A stretch of 20,517 bases of DNA. Origin: a virus. The position numbers and the translations under genes were made by a program. Below are positions 20,462-20,517 of this stretch, one piece after another (position 1 is the first letter of the stretch; every line of letters starts with the position of its first letter). Under the pieces are notes generated by a model, which saw nothing but the letters and a program-made list of their open reading frames with translations, did no database searches and had not been told where the DNA came from. The stretch covers positions 1 through 20,517 of IMG/VR virus record IMGVR_UViG_3300012920_000363. One strand, 5' to 3'.

Positions 20462-20517
20462 TTTCGACCTTAGATTTGGGTTTACGTTTTTTTGTTTTAG
20501 TAGGAATAGAAGCCACC
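20415..20517 (-). CDS. Possible Lys-rich C-terminus of an upstream gene (partial)
   Basis: A leftward frame entering from the right edge encodes VASIPTKTKKRKPKSKVENG and a polar end NNSRNSGKRNSK, stopping at TAG 20417-20415. It would overlap the connector start by 47 bases. The Lys/Pro-rich, disordered composition is common at phage protein ends, but A-rich DNA gives Lys by chance and the overlap is larger than elsewhere in this operon. An alternative end, GGFYSY then TAA near 20500, lies in another frame and would leave a normal short gap. Confidence 0.33.
   Translation of the reverse strand, partial: VASIPTKTKKRKPKSKVENGDNNSRNSGKRNSK

Noticed and set aside
1-20517. CRISPR array, insertion sequence, integrase or attachment site
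   Set aside because: No regularly spaced repeats, transposase or integrase motifs, or tRNA gene fragments were found.

Overview
This window looks like part of the genome of a tailed double-stranded DNA phage with a long, lambda-like non-contractile tail (siphovirus type). It is AT-rich, and genes commonly overlap by 1-4 bases (TAATG, ATGA). Several accessory genes resemble, from memory, small exported or membrane proteins of marine phages, notably T4-like cyanophages, so a marine phage is the best guess. The host cannot be fixed from the sequence: picocyanobacteria or an AT-rich marine proteobacterium are both possible. No integrase, repressor, terminase, capsid, polymerase or endolysin gene lies in the window.

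Layout. Bases 1-2706 (+ strand) are a compact DNA recombination module: a RecB-type PD-(D/E)XK nuclease, a small unknown protein, a RusA-like Holliday junction resolvase, a probable DUF1071/Sak3-like annealing protein, a possible ribbon-helix-helix protein and a small protein with an SSB-like C-terminal tip. A roughly 120-base gap at 1325-1443, between the resolvase and the annealing gene, contains nested inverted repeats and may be a structured RNA. Bases 2678-3289 hold two small leftward genes around an intergenic region rich in inverted repeats. Bases 3293-5215 (+) encode a small membrane protein (holin candidate) and three consecutive signal-peptide proteins. Bases 5157-6368 (-) encode a proline-rich membrane-anchored protein, a small basic protein behind a perfect consensus sigma70-type promoter, and a small membrane protein. 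A 42-codon + strand membrane ORF overlaps the start codon of the last one.

From 6492 to the right edge everything is leftward and forms the virion tail and neck operon. Read in the direction of transcription (right to left) it runs: possible end of an upstream gene, head-tail connector, small beta protein, head closure protein, gp10/gpZ-like neck protein, tail terminator, a 47-aa protein, tail tube, tail assembly chaperone with a -1 frameshift extension (gpG/gpGT-like), tape measure, gpM-, gpL-, gpK-, gpI- and gpJ-like tail tip proteins, a tail fibre, and three small fibre-proximal proteins.

The strongest observations are an unannotated programmed -1 frameshift at A AAA AAA before the chaperone stop codon; a roughly 65-residue beta module present in both the gpM-like and gpJ-like proteins and splitting the gpM fold; the exported/membrane protein cassette; and the structured region before the annealing gene. 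Three small genes of fewer than 60 codons (42, 47 and 59 codons) are added here by direct translation. All functional calls are by eye from motifs and gene order; no database search was run.
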